Below, one piece after another: positions 43,039 to 52,607 of a stretch of 64,000 nt of DNA. Each line of letters opens with the position of its first letter. The first letter of the stretch is position 1. Position numbers and translations under genes: made by a program. The notes below the pieces were generated by a model. The model searched no databases. It was given only the letters and a program-made list of their open reading frames with translations, and was not told the origin of the DNA. The stretch is from NCBI RefSeq assembly GCF_902712855.1, contig NZ_LR743507.1, forward strand, positions 4,140,001 to 4,204,000. The letters are read 5' to 3'. Source of the DNA: Variovorax paradoxus (GTDB lineage Bacteria; Pseudomonadota; Gammaproteobacteria; Burkholderiales; Burkholderiaceae_C).

Positions 43039-44418
43039 ATGCCGACCGCATCCACCGCGCCCCCCGCACCGGTCGCCACCGCGGCGCCCGTGCCCCTCGA
43101 AGGCTGGCGCCGGCTGGTCCCGCGCACGCTGTTCTCGCGGGTCACGCTGATCATCGTCGTCGGCCTGGCGATCGCACAGCTGCTGACCTTCACCGCCATC
43201 CGCTACGAACGCGGCATCGCGATGCGCGAGCTGATGATGACCGGCATCGAGCGCGACATCGCCAGCTCGGTGGCCATCCTCGACCGGCTGCCCGCCGCCG
43301 AGCGCGCCGGCTGGCTCGCGCGGCTGGAGCGGCGCAACTACCACTTCACGCTCGGCGGCGCGGCCGAGGGAACCGCACCGCAGACGCTGGTGCTGGCGCA
43401 GTTCGCCACGGCCATCGCGGACGCGATGCGGCCGTTCGAGATCGTGAAGATCGGCCAGGTGTCGAGCCCGGCGCAGGAGCTGCAGATCCAGGTGCGGCTG
43501 GGCGACGGCTCGTCGCTGCTGGTTCATGCGCGCCGCGTCGACATGCCGGTCTCGGCCTGGGTCATGTGGGTTCTGTGGCTGCAGCTGACGGTCCTGGCCG
43601 TGTGCGCCTGGTACGCGGTGCGGCTGGTGACGCGCCCGCTGGCGCAGCTGGCCGACGCGGCCGACGAGCTCGGCCCCGACCTGAAGGGCCCCGAGCTGGC
43701 CGAGGAAGGCCCCACCGAGGTGAAGCACGCGGCGCGCGCCTTCAACGCGATGCAGAAGCGCATCGCGGGCTACATGTCGGAGCGCGTGGAGATCCTTGCG
43801 GCGATCTCGCACGACCTGCAGACGCCCATCACCCGCATGCGGCTGCGCACCGACCTGATGGACAGCGACCATGACCGCCACAAGTTCCGCCAGGACCTCG
43901 ACGCGATGCATGCGCTGGTGCGCGAAGGCGTGACCTACGCGCGCACGCTGCACGGCGCCACCGAGCCGCCTTGCCGCATCGACGCCGACGCGCTGTTCGA
44001 AAGCATGGTGGCCGACTACGAGGACGCGGGCCAGCAGGTGCTGCTCGACGGACGCGCGGGCGCACCCATCGTGTCGCGGCCCAATGCGCTGCGCCGCATC
44101 CTGACGAACCTGATCGACAACGCGCTCAAGTTCGGCGACCAGGTGCGGCTGCAGGTGCAGGCGGGCGACGGCAAGCTGGTGCTGGCGGTGATCGACAACG
44201 GCCCGGGCATTCCGCCCGACCAGCTCGACAACGTGCTCAAGCCCTTCTACCGCGTGGAAGGCTCGCGCAACCGCAGCACCGGCGGCACCGGCCTGGGCCT
44301 GGCCATCGCGCAGCAACTGGCGGTGGCGATGGGGGCAGAGCTGGCACTGCGCAACCGCGACGAAGGCGGCCTCGAAGCCAGGCTCACGCTGGACACCACC
44401 GCCCCCGCGCCGGGCTGA
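43039..44418 (+). CDS. sensor histidine kinase, EnvZ-like
   Basis: A 459-aa inner-membrane kinase. Transmembrane helix 1 lies at ~25-48 (VTLIIVVGLAIAQLLTF). A periplasmic domain of ~110 residues follows, then helix 2 at ~175-195 (MWVLWLQLTVLAVCAWYAV), a HAMP linker, and the H-box AAISHDLQTPITRMRL with the phospho-histidine near 258. N-box, G1 and G2 are visible as LIDNALKFG, DNGPGIPP and GGTGLGLAIA. I chose the ATG at 43039 because a -10 element sits just before 43015, the other candidate start. Its probable partner is the regulator at 41601, though they are divergent. Confidence 0.9.
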   Translation: MPTASTAPPAPVATAAPVPLEGWRRLVPRTLFSRVTLIIVVGLAIAQLLTFTAIRYERGIAMRELMMTGIERDIASSVAILDRLPAAERAGWLARLERRNYHFTLGGAAEGTAPQTLVLAQFATAIADAMRPFEIVKIGQVSSPAQELQIQVRLGDGSSLLVHARRVDMPVSAWVMWVLWLQLTVLAVCAWYAVRLVTRPLAQLADAADELGPDLKGPELAEEGPTEVKHAARAFNAMQKRIAGYMSERVEILAAISHDLQTPITRMRLRTDLMDSDHDRHKFRQDLDAMHALVREGVTYARTLHGATEPPCRIDADALFESMVADYEDAGQQVLLDGRAGAPIVSRPNALRRILTNLIDNALKFGDQVRLQVQAGDGKLVLAVIDNGPGIPPDQLDNVLKPFYRVEGSRNRSTGGTGLGLAIAQQLAVAMGAELALRNRDEGGLEARLTLDTTAPAPG

Positions 44419-44556
44419 GCCCGCCGCACCGGCCAGCGCCTCTCATCCACCGATCCACCCCACGGACGCGGCTCGCAGTGCGAGACCGCGAGGGGTCCCC
44501 TTTCGCTCCTTCTTTCCGACCTTCCACTGTCATCAACCCAAGCGGAGACTGACGCC

Positions 44557-46359
44557 ATGCTCATCCTCATCGTTGCCTACCTGGGCGGTGTGCTCACCAT
44601 CCTGAGCCCGTGCATCCTGCCGGTGCTGCCCTTCGTGTTCGCACGGGCCGACCGCCCGTTCCGCTCGCACGGCCTGCCGATGCTGGCCGGCATGGCGCTG
44701 GCGTTCTCGGTGATTGCCACGCTCGCCGCGGTGGGCGGCAACTGGGTGGTCACGCTGAACCAGTACGGGCGCTACGCCGCCATCGCGATGCTGGCGCTGT
44801 TCGGCGTGACGCTGCTGTTTCCCTCGGTCGCCGACCGGCTGACGCGGCCGCTGGTGAGCCTGGGCATGCGGCTGTCGGGGCAGGAACAGGCACAGGGACA
44901 GGCCAAGGCGTCGGTGTTCTCCGCGCTGATGCTGGGCGTGGGCACGGGGCTGCTGTGGGCGCCTTGCGCGGGGCCGATCCTGGGCCTGATCCTCACCGGT
45001 GCGGCGCTCAACGGCGCGAGCTTCGGCACGTCGCTGCTGCTGCTGGCCTACGCAGCGGGCGCCTGTACCTCGCTGGCGGCGGCGCTGCTGTTCGGCGGGC
45101 GGGTCTTCTCTGCAATGAAGGGCTCTCTGCATGCCGGCGAATGGCTGCGGCGCGTGGCCGGTGTGGCGGTGCTGGCCGGCGTGGGCGCCATCGCGCTCGG
45201 CCTGGACACCGGCCTGCTGAGCCGGATCTCGTTCGGCACCACGTCGGCACTGGAGAAGGCGCTGGTGGAGAAGATCGATGCGAAGCCGTCGCTGCCGGCA
45301 TCGCAGGCCGATGCCGGCGTCGACCGCGGCGGCCTGATGCTGACCGCCGCGCAACCCGAGGCACCGGCGCCGAGGAAGCCCGCGCTCGCGCTGCGCGACG
45401 AAGGCGCCATCCCGCCCCTCGCGGGCGCCATCGAATGGATCAACAGCCCGCCCCTGACGGCCGAGGGCCTGCGCGGCAAGGTGGTGCTGGTCGACTTCTG
45501 GACCTACTCCTGCATCAACTGCCTGCGCACCCTGCCCTACATCCGCGCCTGGGCCGAGAAGTACAAGGATGCGGGCCTGGTGGTGCTCGGCGTGCACACG
45601 CCGGAGTTCGCGTTCGAGAAGCTGCCGGCCAACGTGCGCCGCGCCACGAAGGACCTGGGCGTGGGCTTCCCGGTGGCGGTGGACAGCAACTACGCCATCT
45701 GGCGCGCCTTCGGCAACCAGTACTGGCCCGCGCTGTACTTCGTCGATGCGCAGGGGCGCATCCGCCATCACCAGTTCGGCGAGGGCATGTACGAGAAGTC
45801 TGAACAGGTCATCCAGCAGCTGCTGGCCGAGGCCGGACACGGTGCGGTGCCGGGGCAGCTGGTGGCGCCGGTCGGCCAGGGCACGCAGGCGGCCGCGGCC
45901 GAGACCCTGCCCGAGTCGGGAGAGACCTACCTCGGCTACGAGCGTGCGAACAACTTCGCGTCGCCCGGCGGCATCGCGAGCGACCGTGCCCGCACCTACC
46001 AGGCGCCTGCATCGCTGCGCCTGAACCAGTGGGCGCTCGACGGCGAATGGACGGTCGACGCCGAGCGCGCCCGGCTCGAACGCCCGGACGGACGCATCGC
46101 CTACCGCTTTCATGCACGCGACCTGCACCTGGTGATCGGACCCGCTGCCAACGGCAAGCCGGTGCGCTTCCGCGTGCGCATCGACGGAAAGCCGCCGCTG
46201 GCCGACCACGGCGACGACACCGACGCGCAGGGCAACGGCGTCGTCGATGCGCAGCGGCTCTACCAGCTGGTGCGGCGGAAGGCGGACGAGAAGGACAGGC
46301 TGTTCGAGATCGAGTTCCTCGATCCGGGCGCACAGGCCTTCGTGTTCACCTTCGGCTGA
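44557..46359 (+). CDS. dipZ: DipZ-type CcdA-thioredoxin protein
   Basis: A 600-aa membrane protein in three parts. Residues ~1-235 are a CcdA/DsbD-like domain with redox cysteines in SPCILPVLP and APCAGPILG, and six or so helices. Residues ~290-420 are a periplasmic thioredoxin domain with the CINC motif in DFWTYSCINC. Residues ~440-600 are a C-terminal beta domain as in mycobacterial DipZ (LDGEWTVDAERARLE, HLVIGP). It moves electrons from cytoplasmic thioredoxin across the membrane to the periplasm. It follows the kinase by 138 bp and is likely part of the same thiol-redox system as the thioredoxin-like protein at 40805. Confidence 0.92.
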   Translation: MLILIVAYLGGVLTILSPCILPVLPFVFARADRPFRSHGLPMLAGMALAFSVIATLAAVGGNWVVTLNQYGRYAAIAMLALFGVTLLFPSVADRLTRPLVSLGMRLSGQEQAQGQAKASVFSALMLGVGTGLLWAPCAGPILGLILTGAALNGASFGTSLLLLAYAAGACTSLAAALLFGGRVFSAMKGSLHAGEWLRRVAGVAVLAGVGAIALGLDTGLLSRISFGTTSALEKALVEKIDAKPSLPASQADAGVDRGGLMLTAAQPEAPAPRKPALALRDEGAIPPLAGAIEWINSPPLTAEGLRGKVVLVDFWTYSCINCLRTLPYIRAWAEKYKDAGLVVLGVHTPEFAFEKLPANVRRATKDLGVGFPVAVDSNYAIWRAFGNQYWPALYFVDAQGRIRHHQFGEGMYEKSEQVIQQLLAEAGHGAVPGQLVAPVGQGTQAAAAETLPESGETYLGYERANNFASPGGIASDRARTYQAPASLRLNQWALDGEWTVDAERARLERPDGRIAYRFHARDLHLVIGPAANGKPVRFRVRIDGKPPLADHGDDTDAQGNGVVDAQRLYQLVRRKADEKDRLFEIEFLDPGAQAFVFTFG

Positions 46360-46425
46360 CCACCGCAGCCGGCAGCGCCCCGGGGCAGCCAAGGTGTTAA
46401 CTTCGGGCTCCGACACGGAACCCGA

Positions 46426-47298
46426 ATGGACAGCTTCGACCGCCAGCTTCGCTACTTCCTCAGGATCGCCGAACTGGGGTCGTTGTCCCGTGCGGCGGAG
46501 GACCTCGACCAGACGCAGTCGGGCCTGAGCCGGCAGCTGGCCTCGCTCGAAGCCCACCTGGGCAAGCCGCTGTTCCTGCGCACCGGCCGCGGCGTCGAGC
46601 TGACGCAAGCCGGCCGCAAGCTGCGCGACCTGACGCAGGGCAGCTACCGCACCATCGATGCCGCGCTCGACGCGGTGCGAACGCGCGAAGGCGTCACGCA
46701 CGGCACGGTGCGACTGGCCACGGTGCACACGCTGAGCTACTACTTCATGGGCGACGTGGTCGCGCGCTTCGTGAGCCAGCATGACAGCGTGAACCTGTCG
46801 CTCATGGGCCGCAGCTCGCCCGAGGTGGTGGAGCTGGTCGAGAGCGGCAAGGCCGATGCGGGCTTCGTCTACGACTCGGCCGTGGCCTCGCAGGCCCTGG
46901 CGTCCACGCCGCTCTTCGACGACGACATGTGCCTGGTGGTGCAGGAGGCCAGCGCCATCGGCGACAGCATCGACCTGTCGAGCGAGCTGCCGCGGCTGGT
47001 GGGCTTTCCGTCGCACTACGTGCTGCGCCGCATGATCCACAGCAGCGGCCTGGAGCCGTCGTTCGTGGCGGAGGCCGAGACGGTCGATGCGCTGCTGGAA
47101 CTGGTGGCCTCGGGAATCGGCGCCTGCATTCTTCCGCAGCGCATTCCCGACAAGCTCATGGGCGACCACCGCCTGCGCAAGGTGTCGATCGTGCAGCCGG
47201 TGCTGCGCCGCCGGGTGGTCGCGATCGTGCGATGCGACCGGCCGGTGCCGCCGCTGGTCGAGGAACTGATCGCCACCGCGGTGGACATCGCCGGTTAG
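46426..47298 (+). CDS. LysR-family transcriptional regulator
   Basis: A 290-aa regulator. The winged helix-turn-helix is at ~5-65 (LRYFLRIAELGSLSRAAEDL, QTQSGLSRQLASLEAHLG). The substrate-binding domain has VELVESGKADAGFVYD and LLELVASGIGACILPQ. It reads in the same direction as the aldolase/MHS/isomerase cassette 136 bp downstream and is the likely regulator of that cassette, although LysR genes are more often divergent from their targets. Confidence 0.92.
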   Translation: MDSFDRQLRYFLRIAELGSLSRAAEDLDQTQSGLSRQLASLEAHLGKPLFLRTGRGVELTQAGRKLRDLTQGSYRTIDAALDAVRTREGVTHGTVRLATVHTLSYYFMGDVVARFVSQHDSVNLSLMGRSSPEVVELVESGKADAGFVYDSAVASQALASTPLFDDDMCLVVQEASAIGDSIDLSSELPRLVGFPSHYVLRRMIHSSGLEPSFVAEAETVDALLELVASGIGACILPQRIPDKLMGDHRLRKVSIVQPVLRRRVVAIVRCDRPVPPLVEELIATAVDIAG

Positions 47299-47434
47299 CG
47301 TCCGGCGCCGCATAGCAGCTATGCACATGGGTGCATGGCTCGCGCGGCACTGCCTCTCCATACTCGCCCGCAGCAGCCGCGGCGCGGGCAAACGTGCCCT
47401 CGCCGGCGGCCGCCGGACCACGAGGAAAGAGCAC

Positions 47435-48214
47435 ATGAGAGACGACCTCCGCACGAAGGAATACTTCGACGAGCGCGCCACGCGCGAGATGGCGCAGCAC
47501 CTGAAGGACGCGCCGCGCAGCATGAAGGAAACGCTGGCGTACGCCTGCCGCATCCTGGCCATGACCGGACAGGAAGCCGGGCTGGCAGGCCAGATCAGCG
47601 CCCGCTCGGAACGACCCGACGCCTACTGGACGCTGCGCTTCGGCCTCGGCTTCGACGAGGCCACGCCCGACGACTTCATCGAGGTCGACCAGGACCTGAA
47701 CACGCTCACCGGCGAAGGCATGGCAAACCCGGCCACGCGCTTTCACCTGTGGGTGTACCGCGCGCGCAAGGACGTGAACTCGATCGTGCATACGCACTCG
47801 CCCTGGGCCTCGGCATTGGCCGCTGCGCGCCAGCCGCTGGTGATCGCGCAGATGGACATGACGCCGCTGCACGACGACTGCGCGTTCCTGGCCGACTGGC
47901 CGGGCGTGCCGATCGCCGACCAGGAAGGCGTGCTGATCTCGGAAGCGCTGGGCACGAAGCGCTCGATCATCCTGGCGCACCACGGCTACCTGACTGCGGG
48001 CTGCAGCATCGAGGAAGCCACCTACCTCTCGGTGTACCTGGAACGCGCCGCACGCATGCAGCTGCGCGCACAGGCCGCCTATGGCGCGTTGACACCGGTG
48101 AACGACGCGTTGGCGCGAGAGGCGCACGACTACCTGCTGAAGCCGTCGATCGTGAACGGCACCTTCAACTACTGGTGCCGCCAGACGAAGGCCATGCCTT
48201 CCGCGGTGCGCTGA
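47435..48214 (+). CDS. class II aldolase/adducin family protein
   Basis: A 259-aa metal-dependent aldolase or decarboxylase-type enzyme. The zinc-binding histidines are in VHTHSPWASALA and LAHHGYLTAG. The family pattern LAYACRILAMTGQEAGLAGQISAR opens the domain. The ATG at 47435 has AGGAA upstream, and the longer frame to 47321 has no homology. The MHS transporter starts 18 bp downstream. Together with an HCCA-type isomerase this suggests breakdown of an aromatic or hydroxy-acid compound; the substrate is unknown. Confidence 0.9.
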   Translation: MRDDLRTKEYFDERATREMAQHLKDAPRSMKETLAYACRILAMTGQEAGLAGQISARSERPDAYWTLRFGLGFDEATPDDFIEVDQDLNTLTGEGMANPATRFHLWVYRARKDVNSIVHTHSPWASALAAARQPLVIAQMDMTPLHDDCAFLADWPGVPIADQEGVLISEALGTKRSIILAHHGYLTAGCSIEEATYLSVYLERAARMQLRAQAAYGALTPVNDALAREAHDYLLKPSIVNGTFNYWCRQTKAMPSAVR

Positions 48215-48232
48215 ACGCGGCACGAGGTACAG

Positions 48233-49576
48233 ATGATGAACGCACAGGAACTCCCCACGGGCGACGAGACAAGGGCGGCGCGGAAAGGCTACGTGACGGC
48301 CGGCCTTGCCAGCATGATGGGCACCACCATCGAGTGGTACGACTTCTTCCTCTACGGCACGGCGGCGGCGCTGATCTTCAACAAGATCTTCTTTCCCTCG
48401 TTCGATCCGATCACCGGCACCATGGCCGCGTTCGCCACCTACTCGGTCGGCTTCTTCGCGCGGCCGCTGGGCGGCATCGTGTTCGGGCACTTCGGCGACA
48501 AGGTGGGACGCAAGTCGATGCTGCTCATCACGCTGCTGATGATGGGCGTACCGACCATCCTGATCGGGCTGATCCCGTCGTACGAGAAGATCGGCTACTG
48601 GGCGGCCGTGCTGCTGGTGCTGATGCGCTTCCTGCAGGGCATTGCGGTCGGCGGCGAATGGGGCGGCGCGGTGCTGATGGCGGTGGAGCATGCGCCGGCG
48701 GGCAAGAAGGGCTTCTTCGGCAGCCTGCCGCAGGCAGGCGTGGCGCCGGGGCTGATCCTGTCGTCGCTGGCCATGGGCGCCGTGGCGAAGCTGCCCGAGG
48801 CCGACATGCTGTCGTGGGGCTGGCGCATTCCGTTCGTGGCCAGCGTGATCCTGCTGCTGGTGGGCTGGTTCATCCGCGTGAAGGTGGCCGAATCGCCGGA
48901 CTTCGAGCGCATGGAGACCCGCGGCAGGAAGGTTGCGCTGCCGGTGATGGAAGTGCTGCGCAAGTACCCGCGCGAAACGCTGGTCGTGGTGGGTGCGCGG
49001 CTGGCGGAGGTGACGTGGTTCTACACCACGGTGACCTTCGCGCTGGCCTATGCCACCGGCACGCTCGGCATCGCGCGCACCGTGATGCTGGACGCCACCA
49101 TCTGGGGCGCGGTGGCGGCGCTGGTGATGATGCCGCTGTGCGGCATCCTGGGCGACCGCATCGGCCACAAGTGGGTGTTCATGCTGGGAACGGTCGGCAT
49201 CGTGGCATGCGCTCCGCTCTTCTTCGACTTCCTGCACTCCCGCGAGGTGTTCTGGATCAACGTGGCGGCGGTGATGGCCATCGGCGTCGTGTATGCCTGC
49301 CTGTACGGTCCCGAAGGCAGCCTGTTTGCCAGCCAGTTCCCGCCCGAGGTGCGCTACACGGGCATCTCGCTGGCGGTGCAGGTCTCGGGCGCCATCGGCG
49401 GCGGGCTCGCGCCGATCATGGCGACCTGGCTGCTGGCCCGGGGCGATGGCAATCCAGCCTACGTGGCCTGGTACCTCGGCGCGCTGGGCGTGGTGGCGTG
49501 CATCAGCGCCTTCAAGATGCACGGCAGCGAGCGCTTCGCACCGATTCCGAAGCCGCTGGCCAAGGCTGCGCCATGA
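48233..49576 (+). CDS. MHS-family metabolite/H+ symporter (MFS)
   Basis: A 447-aa transporter with 12 predicted helices. It has the MHS signature: MMGTTIEWYDFFLYGTAAAL, RPLGGIVFGHFGDKVGRKS, GIAVGGEWGGAVLMAVEHAP. Relatives import shikimate, alpha-ketoglutarate, citrate or aromatic acids. It lies between the aldolase and the isomerase, so it probably brings in their substrate. Confidence 0.93.
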   Translation: MMNAQELPTGDETRAARKGYVTAGLASMMGTTIEWYDFFLYGTAAALIFNKIFFPSFDPITGTMAAFATYSVGFFARPLGGIVFGHFGDKVGRKSMLLITLLMMGVPTILIGLIPSYEKIGYWAAVLLVLMRFLQGIAVGGEWGGAVLMAVEHAPAGKKGFFGSLPQAGVAPGLILSSLAMGAVAKLPEADMLSWGWRIPFVASVILLLVGWFIRVKVAESPDFERMETRGRKVALPVMEVLRKYPRETLVVVGARLAEVTWFYTTVTFALAYATGTLGIARTVMLDATIWGAVAALVMMPLCGILGDRIGHKWVFMLGTVGIVACAPLFFDFLHSREVFWINVAAVMAIGVVYACLYGPEGSLFASQFPPEVRYTGISLAVQVSGAIGGGLAPIMATWLLARGDGNPAYVAWYLGALGVVACISAFKMHGSERFAPIPKPLAKAAP

Positions 49577-49593
49577 CTCAGGAGGCTGGCGCG

Positions 49594-50196
49594 ATGGCGA
49601 AGTCGATCGACTGCTACCTGTGGATGAACTCCGACTGGGCCTACCTGGGCGCCGACCGCCTCGATGCGCTGGCGCGGCGGCATGGCGTCACGGTGCGCTA
49701 CATGCCGGTGGACCTGCCCGCCGTGTATGCGCGCACCGGTGGCATCCTGCTGCCGTTGCGCGCACCCGAGCGGCAGCAATACCGCGTGGCCGAGTTGCGG
49801 CGCTGGTGCAAGCGGCTGGGCATCCACGTCAACCCGAGCCCGAAGTTCATGTGTCCCGATGCGACGCTGGCCTCGCACATCGTCATCGCTGCCACCGACC
49901 GCGGGCATGACGTGGTGCCGCTCTGCAAGGCGATCCTCCGCGCGCAGTGGTGCGAGGAGAAGGACATCTCGGATGCAGACACGCTCGCAGGCATCGTGAC
50001 GGACTGCGGTTTCGACGCGCCCGCGCTGATGCGCGATGCGCCCACCGGCGAAGTCGCACGGACCTATGCCGCGTTCACCGATCGCGCGGTGGCGGCGGGC
50101 GTCTTCGGTTCGCCGTCGTACGTGTACCGCGGTGAACTCTTCTGGGGACAGGACCGGCTCGACTTCCTCGAAGAGGCGGTGGCGGCGGCTCAATGA
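49594..50196 (+). CDS. 2-hydroxychromene-2-carboxylate isomerase-like (DsbA fold)
   Basis: A 200-aa protein of the HCCA isomerase/kappa-GST group: a thioredoxin fold with helical insert. It starts MAKSIDCYLWMNSDWAYLG, where a Ser near residue 13 takes the place of the CxxC, then YMPVDLPAVYARTGG and, at the end, GVFGSPSYVYRGELFWGQDRL, which is typical. I prefer the ATG at 49594 because AGGAGG lies nine bases upstream. A second ATG at 49573 overlaps the transporter stop (ATGA). HCCA isomerase acts in naphthalene-type degradation, but relatives are diverse. Confidence 0.88.
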   Translation: MAKSIDCYLWMNSDWAYLGADRLDALARRHGVTVRYMPVDLPAVYARTGGILLPLRAPERQQYRVAELRRWCKRLGIHVNPSPKFMCPDATLASHIVIAATDRGHDVVPLCKAILRAQWCEEKDISDADTLAGIVTDCGFDAPALMRDAPTGEVARTYAAFTDRAVAAGVFGSPSYVYRGELFWGQDRLDFLEEAVAAAQ

Positions 50197-50220
50197 TGCG
50201 GCACGGCCGCGCACCGGGCG

Positions 50221-51666
50221 TCAGAGCAACCCGAGCGTCATCGCCTTCAGCGTGGCGGCGGCGCGCGTGGTGCAGCCGAGCTTGCGGAAGATGTTCTCGA
50301 GATGGGCGCGCACGGTGCTCGGGCTGATGCCGAGCGACCTTGCCGCTTCCTTGTTGCTTTCGCCGAGGCTGATGCGGCCGAGCACCTCGACTTCGCGGCC
50401 CGACAGCAGCGCAGCTGCATCGGCGGACGACGCCTCGGCGGCAGGTTGCGGATGGCCGGTGAGCAAGGCGACGGCTTGCGCGTCGAGCCGGCCGCCATCG
50501 CTTTCCGCGCGCAACGCCGCGATCGACTCGACCTCCGTCAGCGCAGGCTTGCCGGGCCGCGCGGTGCGCAGCGCCACCCAGTGCGCGGCAGCGGCCAGCA
50601 CGCGGCCTTCGGTGTCGATGGCCGCGCCCTTTACGCCGCGGAAGAAGCCCGAGCCGTCGAGCCGCTCGTCGACGAAGGATGCGATGCCAGCCTCGTCGCG
50701 AAGCGTGTCGATGCGTCGCGCCGCACGCTCGGTCCAATAGGGCACGAGGCGCAGGCGCTCGGCATCGGCCTCGCTGCGTACGCCGGGCGAATCCCAGACC
50801 GCATTGGGCACCGACGCGCGGCCGATGCCGTGGATGAGCCCCGCGCGGTAGATGCGCTGCTGCTGCGCCGCATCGAGCCCCAGCCCTGCCGCACAGCGTT
50901 GCGCAGCTTCGGCCACGCGGCGCGAGTAACCCGTCATCCATGGCAGCTTGAGATCGATCACATCGGCGATGAGTTCGAGCGGCGCGGTGATGTCGCGCAG
51001 CGCGACGGGCGTGGGCATCGGTTCGGTGGACGCACCCTGCTCCAGCATGTGCAGCCAGTCGACCGCGTGGCGCTGCGCAGCGTCGACGAGGAACGCCGGA
51101 TAACGCGCGTCGGCGCGCTCCGCGATGTAGCGCAACGCATTGTTCAGCCCGTGCACGCGCGAGAAGATCTCGAGGTCGCCCGCCACGGTGACGATGAACA
51201 CCTCGGCGGGAATGCGCGCGGCCTCGAGGCCCAGCGGCTTGCCCTGCCCGTCGAAGGTTTCGAACATGTGGCGCAGCGGCAGTTCCACGGCCGCGGGCAT
51301 GCCCAACGTGCGCGCGATGTCGCCGGACACTTCGCAGTGGATCTCGGCCAGCGGGCTGATCGAGCCCGCGAAGTCTGCTGCCGCGCGCGCGGATGCGGTC
51401 GCGAGCATGGCGCGCCGGCCGCCCACGTCGTCGCCCAGCAGATCGGAGAATTCGGGCGCGTTCGCGGTGCAGCCCGACCAACGCAGGAGCGACGCGCATG
51501 CCGCGTGCCCCTGCACCGCCTCGTCGCCACCGGTCGCTGCCGCTAGGCGCGACGCGAGCCACGCGGTGCGCACCGACTGGTCGATCGGCTGTCCCATGCT
51601 GAGATCGCCGACGAATGCAAGCGCGCGGATGGCGTCGAAGACCTGGATCGGAGAAGGAGGCTGCAC
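50221..51666 (-). CDS. HD-domain (degenerate) / LuxR-type transcriptional regulator
   Basis: A 481-aa protein. The C-terminal ~65 residues are a LuxR/NarL helix-turn-helix (LSGREVEVLGRISLGESNKE, LGISPSTVRAHLENIFRKLG). The N-terminal ~400 residues resemble an HD-GYP domain, but the HD pair is replaced (AGLIHGIGRASVP) and the GYP-like region reads RLDGSGFFRG. Phosphodiesterase activity is therefore doubtful, and it may bind a ligand instead. The start is GTG at 51666; an ATG at 51597 is possible. It follows the hydrolase gene by 63 bp on the same strand. Confidence 0.85.
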   Translation of the reverse strand: MQPPSPIQVFDAIRALAFVGDLSMGQPIDQSVRTAWLASRLAAATGGDEAVQGHAACASLLRWSGCTANAPEFSDLLGDDVGGRRAMLATASARAAADFAGSISPLAEIHCEVSGDIARTLGMPAAVELPLRHMFETFDGQGKPLGLEAARIPAEVFIVTVAGDLEIFSRVHGLNNALRYIAERADARYPAFLVDAAQRHAVDWLHMLEQGASTEPMPTPVALRDITAPLELIADVIDLKLPWMTGYSRRVAEAAQRCAAGLGLDAAQQQRIYRAGLIHGIGRASVPNAVWDSPGVRSEADAERLRLVPYWTERAARRIDTLRDEAGIASFVDERLDGSGFFRGVKGAAIDTEGRVLAAAAHWVALRTARPGKPALTEVESIAALRAESDGGRLDAQAVALLTGHPQPAAEASSADAAALLSGREVEVLGRISLGESNKEAARSLGISPSTVRAHLENIFRKLGCTTRAAATLKAMTLGLL

Positions 51667-51729
51667 GGGAAACGACGGCGAAGTGAAGAGCGTGCCGCGA
51701 CGGAGCGCCCGCCGCCGGCACGTGGGACC

Positions 51730-52518
51730 TTACTTGGATTGACGCACAGCGTCCAGGATCACCTCGGCCACCTTGGCCGGCTGCGACTGCTGCGGCACGT
51801 GGCTGCTGTTCACGCGTGTGAGATGCGCGCCGATCTTCTTCGCCATCTCGATCTGCAGCGCCGGCTGGATCATGTGGTCGGACGTGGCGGCCAGATACCA
51901 CGAAGGCTTGGTCTTCCAGGCCGCGATGGGCAGCTTCTGCTCGAAGGACTTGCCCAGGATCGGGCCTTGCGTGGCCGTCATCACCGCCGTGGCCGAGGCC
52001 GGCAGGTCCTGCGCAAAATGCCGGCTCATGCCTTCCTTCGTGAGCGACAGGAAGCCGGAAGCGTCGGCCACGATGTGCGCCGAGCCTGGCGCGGGCGGAT
52101 AGTCCTTACCGAGTTCCGCGGAGGTCTGGCCCGCATCGGGCGCGAAGGCGGCCACATAGACCAGCGAGGCGACCTTGTCGTTCGCACCCGCCTCCGTGAT
52201 GACCGAGCCGCCCCAGGAATGGCCGACCAGCACGACCTCGCCCGGCTGCGCATCGATCGCGCGTTTGGCCGCGGCCACGTCGTCCTCGAGCGAGGTCAGC
52301 GGGTTCTGCACCGCCACCACGTGCACACCCTTGGCCTGTAGCAGTGGAATCACCTTGGCCCAGTCGGAACCGTCGGCGAAGGCGCCGTGGACGATCACGA
52401 CGCTGGGCCTGGAGGTGTCGGGCGCGACGGGTGTTGCAGCCGTTGCGGCAACGGCGGAGAACGACAGGCCGATGACGGCGGCAGCGGCGGCGAGCTTGAA
52501 GCGCTGGATGGTTTTCAT
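51730..52518 (-). CDS. secreted alpha/beta hydrolase
   Basis: A 262-aa protein with a Sec signal peptide (~1-28, ending AATAAT). The hydrolase fold shows VIVHGAFADGSDW, the nucleophile elbow VGHSWGGS (Ser101), a likely acid in LAATSDHMIQP and the histidine in NSSHVPQQS. Close relatives are small exported esterase-like hydrolases. The ATG at 52518 gives the complete signal. A 25-codon ORF with a strong ribosome site lies 90 bp upstream on the same strand. Substrate unknown. Confidence 0.9.
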   Translation of the reverse strand: MKTIQRFKLAAAAAVIGLSFSAVAATAATPVAPDTSRPSVVIVHGAFADGSDWAKVIPLLQAKGVHVVAVQNPLTSLEDDVAAAKRAIDAQPGEVVLVGHSWGGSVITEAGANDKVASLVYVAAFAPDAGQTSAELGKDYPPAPGSAHIVADASGFLSLTKEGMSRHFAQDLPASATAVMTATQGPILGKSFEQKLPIAAWKTKPSWYLAATSDHMIQPALQIEMAKKIGAHLTRVNSSHVPQQSQPAKVAEVILDAVRQSK

Positions 52519-52607
52519 GAGGGCTTTCTTGCGGAAGTGACGGGAGGAATGGGAGAACCCGTACTGTCCGCTTCGAGGGCCCGACGCGCCATTGGACGAA
52601 TGTCCGA

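Noticed and set aside
44533..47562. 1009-codon minus-strand frame over dipZ and the LysR gene
   Set aside because: Antisense shadow of two well-supported plus-strand genes.
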